This document shows positions 49,525 through 61,498 of a stretch of 64,000 nucleotides of DNA, piece after piece. Numbering within the stretch: position 1 is the stretch's first letter; the number at the start of each line of letters is the position of its first letter. Source of the DNA: Embiotoca jacksoni. Its lineage: Eukaryota; Chordata; Actinopteri; Embiotocidae. The translations under genes were made by a program, and so were the position numbers. The stretch lies in assembly GCA_022577435.1 (NCBI GenBank), contig JAKOON010000016.1:11886276-11950275 (forward strand), in the 5' to 3' direction. The notes under the pieces were generated by a model. It saw only the letters and a program-made list of their open reading frames with translations, did no database searches and was not told where the DNA came from.

Positions 49525-49790
49525 AACTTGTAGGGTGTGGCTCAGCGGTCTACCCAATAATTATAGGTTGGTTAGTTCGCCCCCCAGGCCCTCCTCTCCA
49601 CATGCGGAAGTGTCCTTGGGCAAGGCCCTAAACCTCCAATTGGTCCCAATGGCAGGGCAGCTGCTTGCACGGTAGCTTTGCTGCCATTGGTGTGCAATCA
49701 ACTCAGTGAATGGGAGGGAATCTGTAAAGCAATTGGAGACTGTTAAGATGATAAAGCGGTATACAATAGACAATTTAACTTATCTGACAG
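49525..49790 (+). mobile_element. tRNA-derived SINE, plus orientation
   Basis: Head GGTGTGGCTCAGCGGTCTAC (A box) and GGTTGGTTAGTTCGCCCCC (B box), followed by GTGTCCTTGGGCAAGGCCCT and a tail with GATAAAGCGGTATACAATAG. This is the head, core and L2-like tail order of a common teleost SINE. It is degenerate and dead. Confidence 0.7.
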
Positions 49791-51779
49791 TTGATATATG
49801 TATTAACTCAACGTATTTATGTCAGTGAAGGTTCTTAGTCATTCAGGTCATGGTCAATCAAAATTTTATGTTTTTTGACTCTTGGAATTTATTCATCTCT
49901 TTTTTTAAATTATTGTGACAGCTGTATTCTATCATACATTTTCTGGGGAGTTTTTAGCACCTGTCTATGCGGAAAGATGACAATTTATTAATTTAATTTT
50001 GCTTTACCTATTTAAGATTTTATATTTGTATTAATATTATTCATATTTGATTGTGGCATGAATCACTTATCGTAACTTCTGAAAAACAAACGTGCTCTTG
50101 ACAGTTGCCAGAATGTGTTTTTTTGTGTTGTATGAGCCACCTGCAGGGTCTTTTCTGGTCAGGTATGTCCAGACTGATATACTGTAATACCTCTGACATT
50201 TCCCTCCAGATCTCTCTCTTTCTCTCCTGCACTTTCGTTCCTTCCTTTCTCGTTACCTCTCTGTAACGTACTCTTCCTGAGCCTTTTGTCTCTCACTCCT
50301 ACCTATCCCACTGCGATGGCGTGAGCAGATGCACGTTAATTCTTTGAAGCATGTGATTCAGTTCAGTGAGGACTTGGGCTTTGTTGACAGGATTGTGTTT
50401 CCGTCTGTGACAAGCCACTTTGTTCCTTCACTTATTTATAAAAGGCATTCTGAATTATTCATTTCCATTGTATTGTACTTTCTTAAATGTTCATTTAAAC
50501 TCGGGCACTTCCTGCATTTACTTCTCAATGCGTGTCTGTAAAGAACCTTTTCTCTGACTTTTGAACTTCAAAGTGTGAGTCTTCAAGCGAGAACTGCTTT
50601 GTTTTGAGTTTGCCATCTTCAAGATGAAAATTCCTTTGACTCGCTGCTTTACTTACTCTCAATCAACAGTGTTCGGCACTGATATATTTTACAAATCCAT
50701 CCATCTTTGCATTCATAGTCAACACCCACTCTTTTTTACTGTTTCTGCATACTGCTTTGCAACAAAAAGAAGAAAAAAAAAGAAAAGAAAAGAACCAGAT
50801 GATAAAAATGTGCTGTGAGGACAAATGAGTGTCAGAAGATGAGTGGGGATATGAGAAAATGAGTGGTGTGTGAAATAATGAGGCGTGAGACATTGAGACT
50901 GATGAAGAGTCGGAGGTGTCATACACACACAGAAGTGAGCAGAGTGTCTCCACACAGTGGATCATTAAAGTTAAAGATCAGAGCACTTCTTCCACCACCG
51001 TCATTAGAATATGAAAAAGCTCCATGTGTGTGTGTATTTGAATGAACATGCTTAAAAATGCCTCCATCTCTGTGTTTGGTATTTTGTCCCCCAAATTTGG
51101 AGTGAGCACAGACTCGTGTCCTGAGAGCTTTTCATGCCATCTGCCGGAAATCAATTTGCTGAGTAAAAAGAAATACACAAACACAGGTAAGCATGCACAT
51201 ACACACACAATTTGCAATCTTGGCTTTTTGCTGACAACCTTAGCGAGGGCAAATTTCAAATTACTCTCTCTCTCTCTCTCCTCATTTGCCCGCTCAGCCT
51301 ATCTTCTGCTCAGTACTTGAAAATTATAGCCAAAAGAAAAAGGAAAAAATACACACAACACACGCACACACCCCACATCTTCAGTCTGACTTCATGAGTA
51401 ATGGATCCTCCGAACGCACCACGCTCTCACTCTGAATAAAACTCATCAATTAAGAATCACTAGCGTGTATCAGCAGCACGACACCGGGGCAGCTCTCTGA
51501 GTCATGAGCCATATGGCCAGTTTCATGTTGTGCACTGCAATCTTTTACCACTCTAACTAATTCATGATGTCCCCGTCCACAAGGGAACCCGTGGACCCGC
51601 ACGATGGTCAATTTTGTCATCTGTCTATGAGGGTCTGCGGACGACCACGTGCAGCCTAAAAACTGTGCCCTCGCAGACTGTATGCAGTGCAAGAACGCAG
51701 ACTAAGCAAACTACAGTAAAATAAATGGATGTTTATCATGAGGAGAGACTGTGCGAGGAAATCTGCAGTTTTACTACGC

Positions 51780-52075
51780 ATCATTAAAAGAGTACAAGGA
51801 CACACAGATGCCATTAAACACCTGGGGAAACAACTCTCTTTGAGTATGCTATCACTGTCATGACCGGAGGCCCCCCACGACCACCACTGGGGAGCGATAA
51901 TGTGCATCACATGCAGCCGTGTAGATCTGTTTGTAAATGAAGTAGTCGCTGCGAGCACTTTGGAGCTGCTTGGATTTGTACATGCTTTCCATTGATGGCG
52001 CCCAAACGCAGTGGGACGTTCCTCATTCTCCAGAAATCCTTTGCTACGTCTGCCCTCTGTGCATTGGAGAGGGAG
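51780..52075 (-). pseudogene. Decayed PIF/Harbinger-type transposase fragment
   Basis: On the minus strand the frame at about 52048-51965 reads DFWRMRNVPLRLGAINGKHV, close to the Harbinger transposase block around the first catalytic Asp (typically FW-x-FPxCxGAIDGKHV). Here the catalytic Asp is replaced by Asn. The similarity continues after a frame change as SDYFIYKQIYTAACDAHY and then, after another, SGHDSDSILKES, matching the usual NYKxxHSIVLxAVVDA and SDSGI parts. Several shifts and a TGA make it non-functional. Neighbouring 5' and 3' parts were not found. Confidence 0.6.
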
Positions 52076-55000
52076 GCAACAAACCCCAGCTCCCGTCCAC
52101 GCAGCAGTGACCTAATGTGCCAGATGGTAGGAAGTCTTCCTTGGACACTGTTTGTAAAAGGGCAGGCACTTTCAAAAACATACTTGGCATGTGAGTGGAT
52201 GAATCATCTGTCTGTCACAGGGTTAACGTCAACCGTCACTGCTGTGTTTAATTCAACAATTTTCGTACTGTTGTCTCTCCTAAACCACGCCCACAGTCTC
52301 CAGTAGGTTCGGACACAAGTACATATCTTGATGCGTGACGACTCAGAAGGTAAACATAGCAGACTAATTTCTACCCATAGTGTTGCATCCCTTATCCAGG
52401 TTGTGAGGAACTTATATGTGAACAATACACTGTGGGTACTGGCTATTGTGAGCCATAGCCCACACATCACAACGCTTTGCAAGTATCTTTCCAAAGTAGC
52501 CTCTCATTTTTGCTCTCTACAGAAAAATCTTCTCTTTTCCAACCAGCAGGGAAAAAAACAACTCTAACTCGCTGCCAATCACAGATGCTCTGTCTCACAC
52601 AGATCAAGTTCAATAGCACTCAGTAAATCTCAGTAACTATAGTAGATTGTTTTTATCCTAGCTGAACTGCTGTTCTGAACACAGTGACACTCACACAACT
52701 GCCAAAACTTGTCACTTAGTTCGCACATAGTCAGCATAAGTCAGCACATGCAGATACTGAAATGATAACTTGGCCTTTACTCCTGGCCTATCATACATTT
52801 TTCCCTGTACCAACTTGTTCTGTACTTCTGCTTGAAGGTGCAGTCAAATTTCCAGGATGGTGTTTAAAACAAGGTTTTATTTTTCTTGCATCATTTGGAT
52901 AAAAACAGGATGAGTTGTTGTAGTAAAAAGAAAACACCTACTGCTGTAGAAAGTAATGATTATTTAACTGCAGTGCTGCCGGTTTCAGGGTCACTAGCCT
53001 CACACTGCATCATGTTGCTGTAGGAAGCCACTTCAAAGGCAGACATATTGCTTCATCACAGGCCACCTGAGGCTCTGTTTGTCTGATGTGACGACCACTG
53101 ATCTCTTCAATAGATCTGTGGAAATAATCTCTCTGCTCTTAGTGTCACCTGGACGACTGTGCTGGTAAACAAGCCCTCAGGATCAGTAACAGACTGCAGT
53201 AGACAAAGCATTTAGAACAGCTGTAATGAAACTTATCTTATACAGCAAGTCCAGTTAAGACAAAAACAGAAGGTGAGACACAAGAGGAGACCGACAACAT
53301 TAAAACCACCTGCAAAGATAAAATAGCAAAAGTCTGGATCAAAAATACTGCACTTGATTTGTTTGTTAGTTTGTTTTGGTGAAATAACCTGGTGCTGTTT
53401 GGTTTATGTTGTGGAAAACTACAGTATGTGTTTCTCCAGCTGTGGGTAAGGAAAAAGTCCTCATGCTTGCTACAGCTTAAAATAAGTTCATTTAAAAGAT
53501 GTATTTAAATGATCAAAGTAAATGTCACAAAGCGATTTAGTATAAAGCAACATGAAACAATAAAAACAAAACAATGAATAAATAAAATGAATGAATGAAA
53601 AATAATAAATAAATGAATATCAAGTTGCACTAAAGGATTCAGAATTTTTTAGGTCACACCAGAGACTTACAGTCAAGATGTCTTGGTCTCTGGATCATTT
53701 TTAACCATCTTTTTTCAACATTTCCAACAAGCCCCATCAAATCACTGTAGTCCTTTGTAATACTGATTGGATGAATGATGGACTGGACATGGGCATGTAT
53801 TTCTGTCATGCCATTTATTGCATAAGAGGTGTATAATAAGTACAGGTCAGTTATTCAGTTAGTTACAGTAACTGGCTTGTTTGACATTTTACTGAGCTAA
53901 ATAACTGCTGATTCAGCTCACTAGTTACAGTTTGTAGAAATATTTCTGAGTCACATGTTCAGACAGAAAACATACGGATTTGCTGCAGTGTCTGGTGCTT
54001 AAATAAACAACCTACGTTGAGCTTATCATTAATTAACTGGCCAAATTACACAGTAAAAAAATGTTATGACTAAAGTAACATTAAAATATGAACTTGGATA
54101 TGAACAGAATAGTCTAGGTCCTATATGTAAAGGTCAGCCATGTATTTATTTAGCTGCGGTTAGCTCAAACAAAACACAGCATTAAAGAATGACAGGTAAT
54201 TTATCAGCAAGGGTTGTTTAGGTTGTTTAACAAAGGAACAATTTAACTGTGAGAAGACGTTCCATTATGAATTTGCCATATTTAATAACCTTCCTCTGGC
54301 TTATCTGTCATGACCTGACCATGTTACACTATGAAAATAACAGAACAGCAACATGAAACTGGATAGGAAGAGAACATCCTGCTCCATCTTATTGGTTACT
54401 CTGACCTCATGCACTGCTGAACAGCTTCATGTAACAAAATGTTCATACAGGAACATTAATTTGCCATAATTGCGCTGAGCACAAGTATTACCTCAGGGAA
54501 ATCTCTCATGGAACTGGCCACCAATTTACACTCTGAATAGAGCTTAGTTTTCTCGCAGGAAAGCTTCCAAACATGCTGTATGACTCCTGGAATCACACAC
54601 TGTGCCAACCTTGTAACATTTATATCAGTACAACATGGAACTACTCGTTTAAATTTTCATCAAATTGAATTAGTCTTAAATGAATAGCGTTCGTATTATT
54701 CACACTGGGGTTGTACTCTAATTCTTTCTTCTTTTCTCTCCTAATAATTTGCCCTCCTCTCCTTCTTGCTTTCTAATCCCCCCCTACACGTCCCCACGTC
54801 CCCACACAGTAACACAAACATTCATAAACAACACAGATCCATACACTTAGCTCCAGCCGATGACAGATTGTCCCATGTGGAGCGATGTGAGATTAGATTA
54901 TCCCACAAGCTGTCACCTTGAAATGGATGAGGACAAGAGAAACGGGGAGAAAGAGGGAGAGAGATGCACATGAGTTTGGATTGAATGAAGAAATACAGAT

Positions 55001-55199
55001 GAGGTGAAAGATTCAAAATGCTCTAAACAAATACATAAAACAAGACGGATACGTTGCAATATAATGTATGTCTGCATTGTGAGTGAATATGTCTCTCCAA
55101 ATAAGCCATACGTATCAAACACATTGTTGCTCTACTCTAGTTGATATTCCACATGAGTTTCATCTCCGTGGTCTCACTCCTCCAACATCTATCTTACCC

Positions 55200-55400
55200 A
55201 CCCCCACCCCCACACACCTCTCTCTCTCTTGTTTCCATCTTTTCTCCTTTTGCATTTTCTCCTCTTTGCCTTTATTTGTACCTGCTGCACTCACTTGCCT
55301 TCCTCCGTCCCTTCTGTCTTCCCCCTCATTCTTTCTCTACTGTCTCCCGTGTCTTTTTATCTCCCTCCTTTTCTACCTCTCATCCCTTCTCTCACTCCCA
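55200..55400 (+). repeat. Pyrimidine-rich tract (200 bp)
   Basis: More than four fifths C/T, with CTCTCTCTCTTG and CTTCCTCCGTCCCTTC. A purine-rich tract of similar length follows at 55500-55690. Confidence 0.75.
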
Positions 55401-55560
55401 AGATGAAATATTCATGCCCATCCATACTGGGAATGTGGCAGCAGCAGCAGCAGCAACCGGAGCCACAGGAGTCAATGCTTTCAAAGACTTTGGGCCTCTG
55501 AGCTTACAGAGAGATGGAGAGAAGGAAAGAGAGGTGGTAGGGGAGGAAGAGTGGGAGTAG
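55401..55560 (+). other. Doubtful exon-like stretch with (CAG)n
   Basis: After the pyrimidine tract, CTCCCAAG at 55395-55402 could act as an acceptor. An open frame then runs to TAG at 55558 and reads GNVAAAAAATGATG over a (CAG)5 run; another frame reads Q6. No homologue is recognised, no partner exon was found and codon use is not persuasive, so I do not call a gene. Confidence 0.2.
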
Positions 55561-55752
55561 ACGGGGAAAAAAAGAGACAAGGTGAAGGCAGGAAAAAATT
55601 TAAAAAAAAACAGGTGTGAGAGAGAAATAGGGAGATAAGCTGTGACAGTGAGAGAGGATGAGAAGCAGTAGTAAGATGAGTGAAAGACCAAGGAGCCCCT
55701 CCATCACATCAAACACCAGGAAACTCATGATGAAACGCTCCTTTTGCATTTG

Positions 55753-55756
<4 letters not shown>

Positions 55757-55824
<68 letters not shown>
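55757..55824. repeat. (AC)34 microsatellite
   Basis: Pure AC run; first of three CA arrays within 572 bp. Confidence 0.97.
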
Positions 55825-55828
<4 letters not shown>

Positions 55829-56051
55829 GGGTGTGCTCAGGCATGCACACACAAACACACACCTACAGACAGCTTGTGTAGGTTAAATACAAAGAGAGAG
55901 AAAACCACAGAGATACAGTGCCTCCAGCACTTCAAACATCGATTCGACACATGATTAAACACATCGCTATCTTTGTATTCTGCTCTCCACCTAAAAAAAA
56001 ACTTGCACCCTTGGGTGCTCATAAGGCCACTTAAGCAGTTTTTACACGCAG

Positions 56052-56052
<1 letters not shown>

Positions 56053-56095
<43 letters not shown>

Positions 56096-56136
56096 GCACG
56101 CACACACACACGCACACACACACACACACACACACA
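56053..56136. repeat. (CA)n microsatellite with CGCA interruptions
   Basis: CA run broken by CGCACGCACG near 56091-56100 and CGCA near 56111. Confidence 0.95.
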
Positions 56137-56246
56137 AGAGATATGGACATAAATATTACCCACATACAAGATGTGGTATTACACACACACTGGTACATAA
56201 ACAAGCACACAAGCAAGTATAAACACAACTACACATGCAAGGCCAA

Positions 56247-56248
<2 letters not shown>

Positions 56249-56328
<80 letters not shown>
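56249..56328. repeat. (CA)40 microsatellite
   Basis: Pure CA run, followed by GAGATATATTAG. Confidence 0.97.
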
Positions 56329-56331
<3 letters not shown>

Positions 56332-57224
56332 ATATATTAGATCTCGGAGGCTTTCATCGGTCAACCCTCCACATGATCCAATAGACGTTCCACTGCTCGC
56401 TCTCCCTCCAATGTGCCAGATGTGATCTTGAATTCACTTTGTCTAATTATCCTGAGTTTGCACAACAGAGTCGCCGCCCGCCTGCTGCACGAAGCATGAG
56501 CACGCTCCAATTAATTGCCAAATTTGGGGTTGTTTCCAAGCAACCTACATTAAGCTGCAACTGCTGTGAGCGAAGCTTCAAAGCTTTGAAGGATGTTTTG
56601 GTTGTTTGAATGTGAGTGTTTGAGTGTGTTTTATGTGGAGCTGAATAGGAGAAAAGCAATAAAAATGGGAGAGACGCTTTAAAGAGATGGAAAGCAACAC
56701 AAATCTCAAATATGTTATTATGCTGGCTTTGCTGACATGCTGTAATCATATCTGAGTACTGGCACAACAAATCCACCGCACGTAGGATTGTGTTTTCTTT
56801 GATGAAAGCAGCTCTGAAAAAAAGAAACACAATCTTTCCATTTCATGGCTGTTAAGCTGCTGACCCTGATGTGACCTGATGAGAAAAAGAAAGTGATTCA
56901 TAATGTATCACATTACTACACCACACTTAGCATAATGTATAACTTCTATTAAAACTAGCCTGTGACCCGTGTGACAGGACGTCCTTCACTCAGACATCAG
57001 TTATCAGTGTTACAGCCAGCCTCTCCATTTATTTCCAAAGCCATACACTCAGCTTAGGCCTTTTAAATTATCTTCACTGACCCTGTAAGCCATCCAAATG
57101 TCTATTTCACAATCCATAGGTGCTGTTACTGTCAAGGTCTATACCCTTTAAGGAATAGCTTCTGTTGCTTTTGATAAGTCTTGTCCCATAACAGGTTTTT
57201 TAATAATTTGAAATGTTACATGTC

Positions 57225-57518
57225 TGGCTGTGTCAAAAAGACTCAATTGAGGTGGTTCTGGCATCCGATTGAAATGCCTCCTGGGCTCTTTCCATCAGAG
57301 GATTTCCAGGCACAACCAGCTAGTAGGAGACCTAGAGGCAGACCCAGAACACGCTGGAGAGATTATATATCTCATCTAGCCTGGGAACACCTTTTGATCC
57401 CCCAGCAGGAGCTGGAACATGTTACTGGGGAGAGGGAAGTCTGGGCTATCTTCCTTCACCTGCTGCCCCCGCAACCCGACCCCGGATAAGCAGAAGAAAA
57501 TGAATGGATGGATGGTAC
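57225..57518 (+). pseudogene. 3' end of a non-LTR retrotransposon (LINE) with GGAT tail
   Basis: The frame reads LRWFWHPIEMPPG, RRPRGRPRTRWRDYISHLAW and GEREVWAIFLHLLPPQPDPG, the typical C-terminus after the reverse transcriptase domain of fish LINEs. It ends at TAA 57487-57489, and the DNA finishes AGAAGAAAATGAATGGATGG, a GGAT-type tail. Only about the last 90 codons are present, as expected for a 5'-truncated insertion. Clade (Rex1-like or other) not settled. Confidence 0.75.
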
Positions 57519-59038
57519 ATATAATCCTGTGCTTATTGTACACGGATGAATATACAGAATGATTATATCAGTGAGATGCCACAAAGTTTTCAAATGATTC
57601 ATATCGTGCCTTGATATACGCCGTTTTGCGATTCCTAATTTTTCTAGACTCTTTACCGGAGGTGGAGAGTGCAAAGTTAGCATCACCCGAAGATCCACAT
57701 ATCAATTGGAAATACGGCAGGTTGAAATACACCCTGTAAATACTTGCTAATGTATATTAATCCATGGGTGAAAAAAAGTTTAAAAAGGCCCTATTTACCA
57801 TATTTTGGGGCATGTTTGATACAAACTACAGCACATCATCTGAAACTAAATTTCCTTAATTAAAAATGAAACTGTATAACTGATCTGTTTTTAGATATTT
57901 ATATCTTCATGGCCATTCATTGGACCATGACATCTAGTGGGCATGGGACAGATTTCCATAGACAGACAGAATAATGCATTGTTGGTTTTGGTCTTATCAG
58001 GAGATTTATTAAAGATAATGTCAAGAAAATCATTCATTTCATTACGTGGTTCTACTTTCAGAAAGTGGTGAACTGAGCTGACCTGAGATCATATCCTCTG
58101 TTTTTACCTGCATGTCTTCAACCATGTTAGAGGTATGATTCTAAGGCCAGTAATGTCGGTCTATGATCAGTCCACAGCTTTAGTTCTGCAGAGTGATCAA
58201 CAACTACTGGATGAACTACAAACAAGATCACCTCAGGATGAACTGAATGACTTTTACTACTAAATCTCCCTAAAATAAAAGTATTAAAATGTGTCCACAA
58301 TCAAAAGAAGACGCTGGTCTTCTTTTAGCACTGCCCAGTGCTATGCAGTATGTAGTACACAGTACGGCTGTCCCAAACACTACACATTCAAATACATTGT
58401 CAGGGAAAATGTATTGAATCATCACAACATTTTGACACCATAAACCATGAATATAATGAATCATGAAACCCTAATGGTTCCAGTCCACATTACATCCATG
58501 GTTCCAGGTTACAAGAGTCCAAGGACCTTATCATCAGGATGCATAATTAGGATAAATGTATGGGCCTATTTTCACGAGTTTTAAATTTTGAGTATTCTAA
58601 CAAGTCATCTTTTCCGTGTGTTTGTGTTTATACTGTAACCTCATTTGTGACATTTAAGAGTTGTTTACATGTAATGAAACACTCAGAACCTTCATAAAAT
58701 ACCACAGTTTATTGCTACAGGCTTAAAAAAAAGATCAATCTACTCTACTGGGACCTGCTGCAACATACATAATGCATTGTCTCTCAGACCACAGCTAGCT
58801 AATTAACAGGAACATATAGTGAGCTAATTAGCAGTATGTGAGAGAACGATTTTTCAACTCCCAGAGGACACGAGATGCTGAAAGTCAGAGAAAATGGTTT
58901 ATAGTCATAGTAGGAGATATATGATAAAGAAGGGAGCCAGGCTCAAAGAAAGGCAAAAGGAGAGTGTGGTAAAGGGATGAATATTTGATTTAATCGCAGC
59001 TTCTTCAGAATATCAATTGATTACTGCGCATGTTTCTT

Positions 59039-59040
<2 letters not shown>

Positions 59041-59088
<48 letters not shown>

Positions 59089-59097
59089 CGTGTGCGT

Positions 59098-59141
<44 letters not shown>

Positions 59142-59192
59142 GTGTGTGCGTGTGCGTGTGCGTGTGTGTGTGTGTGCGTGTGTGTGTGTGTG
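59041..59192. repeat. (TG)n array with regular CG interruptions, 152 bp
   Basis: TG run broken by GCGTGCG and GTGCGTGTGCG units, giving a purine-pyrimidine alternating stretch without a break over the full length. Confidence 0.97.
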
Positions 59193-61498
59193 CTCTGTAA
59201 AGCACTGCCAGAATCAAATTGTTTGTGACGATCTTGCTCACTGCTGTCTCTTCCATTTTGATTGAGAGTTGAGGTAAACCATTGTGCATAATAATCTTAA
59301 TGATGCACAAAATGAACACAAACCACATTAACTGACATCTCGAAAAGTCAGAACCAGAGACAGAAATTATTGGATGTGAAAATGAAAGAGACACCGTGGA
59401 CATGAGGGATGAAGGGCCGACGACACGATTAAAAAGGAAAAAGAGGAAGAGAATAACAAATGTGGACCAGAAGGGGATAAAGGAGTAGTTCCATATTTTA
59501 GGGCATATTTACCACATTTATGACTAACACCACCATCATGTCTGTAAGGTAAACATTAATATGCCTACTCAGGTTTCAATCCTAGGGCATCAAATACTGT
59601 TGTTATGTCGCAGCCGCTGGTATCAGAGAAAGATGAACCAGGTGTCCTTATAGACAAACGCACAAGATACCATATGTGTCATGCACCGTGACAAGATGGG
59701 TCAAAAATGGTAATGTGACAAAGTGCAAAGGGGGTGAAGTCTGCAGAGGGAGAGGTCAGAGGTGGTTGGATGGAGAAAACCTAGAGTTTCAAAAATGGAA
59801 AAGTATAGAAGAGCTGCACCATTGCATTATTTCACCCCCCCCTGTGAGTTAGCATAGGGCTAACCAGTAGTTAGCTGACTTGACTGGCAGAAGTCTCAAG
59901 TACATATTCTCTGCCCATAAAGCTTGATGAGTATGCATTCATCGGGCCATGCAGGAGTGACTCAACAGACACCAGATTTGAAAACTAAGTACACTGTGAA
60001 ATACTGAGAGATTCATCTTATGGTGATAACTTGAATAAGCATTGTATGAACTCGTTTGGAAAAGGCTTAAATGTAACGTATCCTCAAAATCACCTATTAA
60101 AGTGACGCACTATAGCTTTAAGATTAATATCATGTGTTGCTGATACTCTGCCAGCCCTGTGCACTAGACTCCTGTTTAGCACCACCAACCTGCATTGATC
60201 CAGGCAGACTAAAAGATCATTTGGCAGTGTATTGTGAGTGGGTCACGCAGACACAGGTCACCGTAACATGCCAGCCTTCTAACTTCTGCTTGCACTGCAG
60301 GGACCACGTGTTAACAAGCAAGCACACAAATGCAATCTCCCTGGGAAAGAGCAGGACAGAAAATAACTCTGAATTTCCATCTCATTGACATAAGTAAAGG
60401 AGAGGAATAGAGAGAGAGAGGGGGAAGAAACAAGGTCTTGAAAGAAAAGAGATGTAAGTAATTCCCCCAGCCTGCTGCCCCTCAGAGGGAATTTGGGAGC
60501 AGAAAATTGTTCAATAATGTATTGATTTTCTTAGTGAGCTTTTCTTTCTTTGAGGATTTGATGGAAATGATGATCTGAGAGTTTGTTGCTTAACTTGGGC
60601 AGCGTGAATGAATGCCTGTCTGACTCTCCGCCAGTCTGTCTGGCAGTAATTGCTTTATACGAGTAAATACTGTATGGATTCTTATATATAGTATATATTA
60701 CGTACTATATGATAATGGTGGGAAACTGTTTGTCCTCAGAAAATCTGCAGTTGGGGTTTGTCGGGATATTGTTCCACCCTTATCGAGTTTACTGAGGGAT
60801 GAGTGGAGCGGAAATGTGCTTTAATTTATGGTTAAACTGAGGAGCCCAAAGCACAGGTTTAACGGCTTTGAGACGACTATACAACTGCTGCTGAATTTCT
60901 TTAAAAGTAGGATATTATTGTGGAAGTATACGTGGTAACAACATTTGCTTTACCGGGTTTTGTGAAAGGTGTCTGCTTGTTAGATTGTTATACAACCATG
61001 CAGATATTCAGTGAACTAAATGACCCTATACTGGCTCCTATACTCAACACTGAAAACAGCTTGAGATGGTTTGAGGCAATGTTTGACTGTTATGGGTCAA
61101 AAATTGTAGTTCCAAAATCATGTATTTTAATGACGCTGGTGATCCCTGATTTTTTTTTCTTTTGCACCACCACAAGGTTGACATTTGTGTTTGAGTAAAA
61201 TGTCTGGACATATATTCAAAATAGTTCACATGCTGGCGTTAGCATTTAGCTCAAATTGCTGCCATGTCTGAGAACTGCTAGCTGTGACCAGTTAGTACAC
61301 TCTTGGTTGTGCCATGTTATGTGTTATGTTATATTCAAAGTGGAAAAAAAACCAGACATGGCCTTCACTGGATTCAGTGGTGTTTTTCCAATTTGAATAC
61401 AGTATGTGTAGTTCTCTGAGCAGAAAATGTTTCATCATGTTCAGGTCTGAAGTGCTGGCCGGACTCCATGGTCTGTTTTTCCCTTTCATTCTTCCAGC

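Larger units (their letters stand above)
39100..61490. other. Gap between nptxr and the FAM20C-like gene
   Basis: 22 kb with no protein gene I can support. It is filled by decayed mobile elements and microsatellites that are listed separately. Stretches 39110-39990, 48200-48520, 49800-51780, 52580-55200 and 59200-61490 show only AT-rich single-copy-like sequence with short A/T runs; 53565-53620 has (AATG)n/(AATA)n words. Confidence 0.6.
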
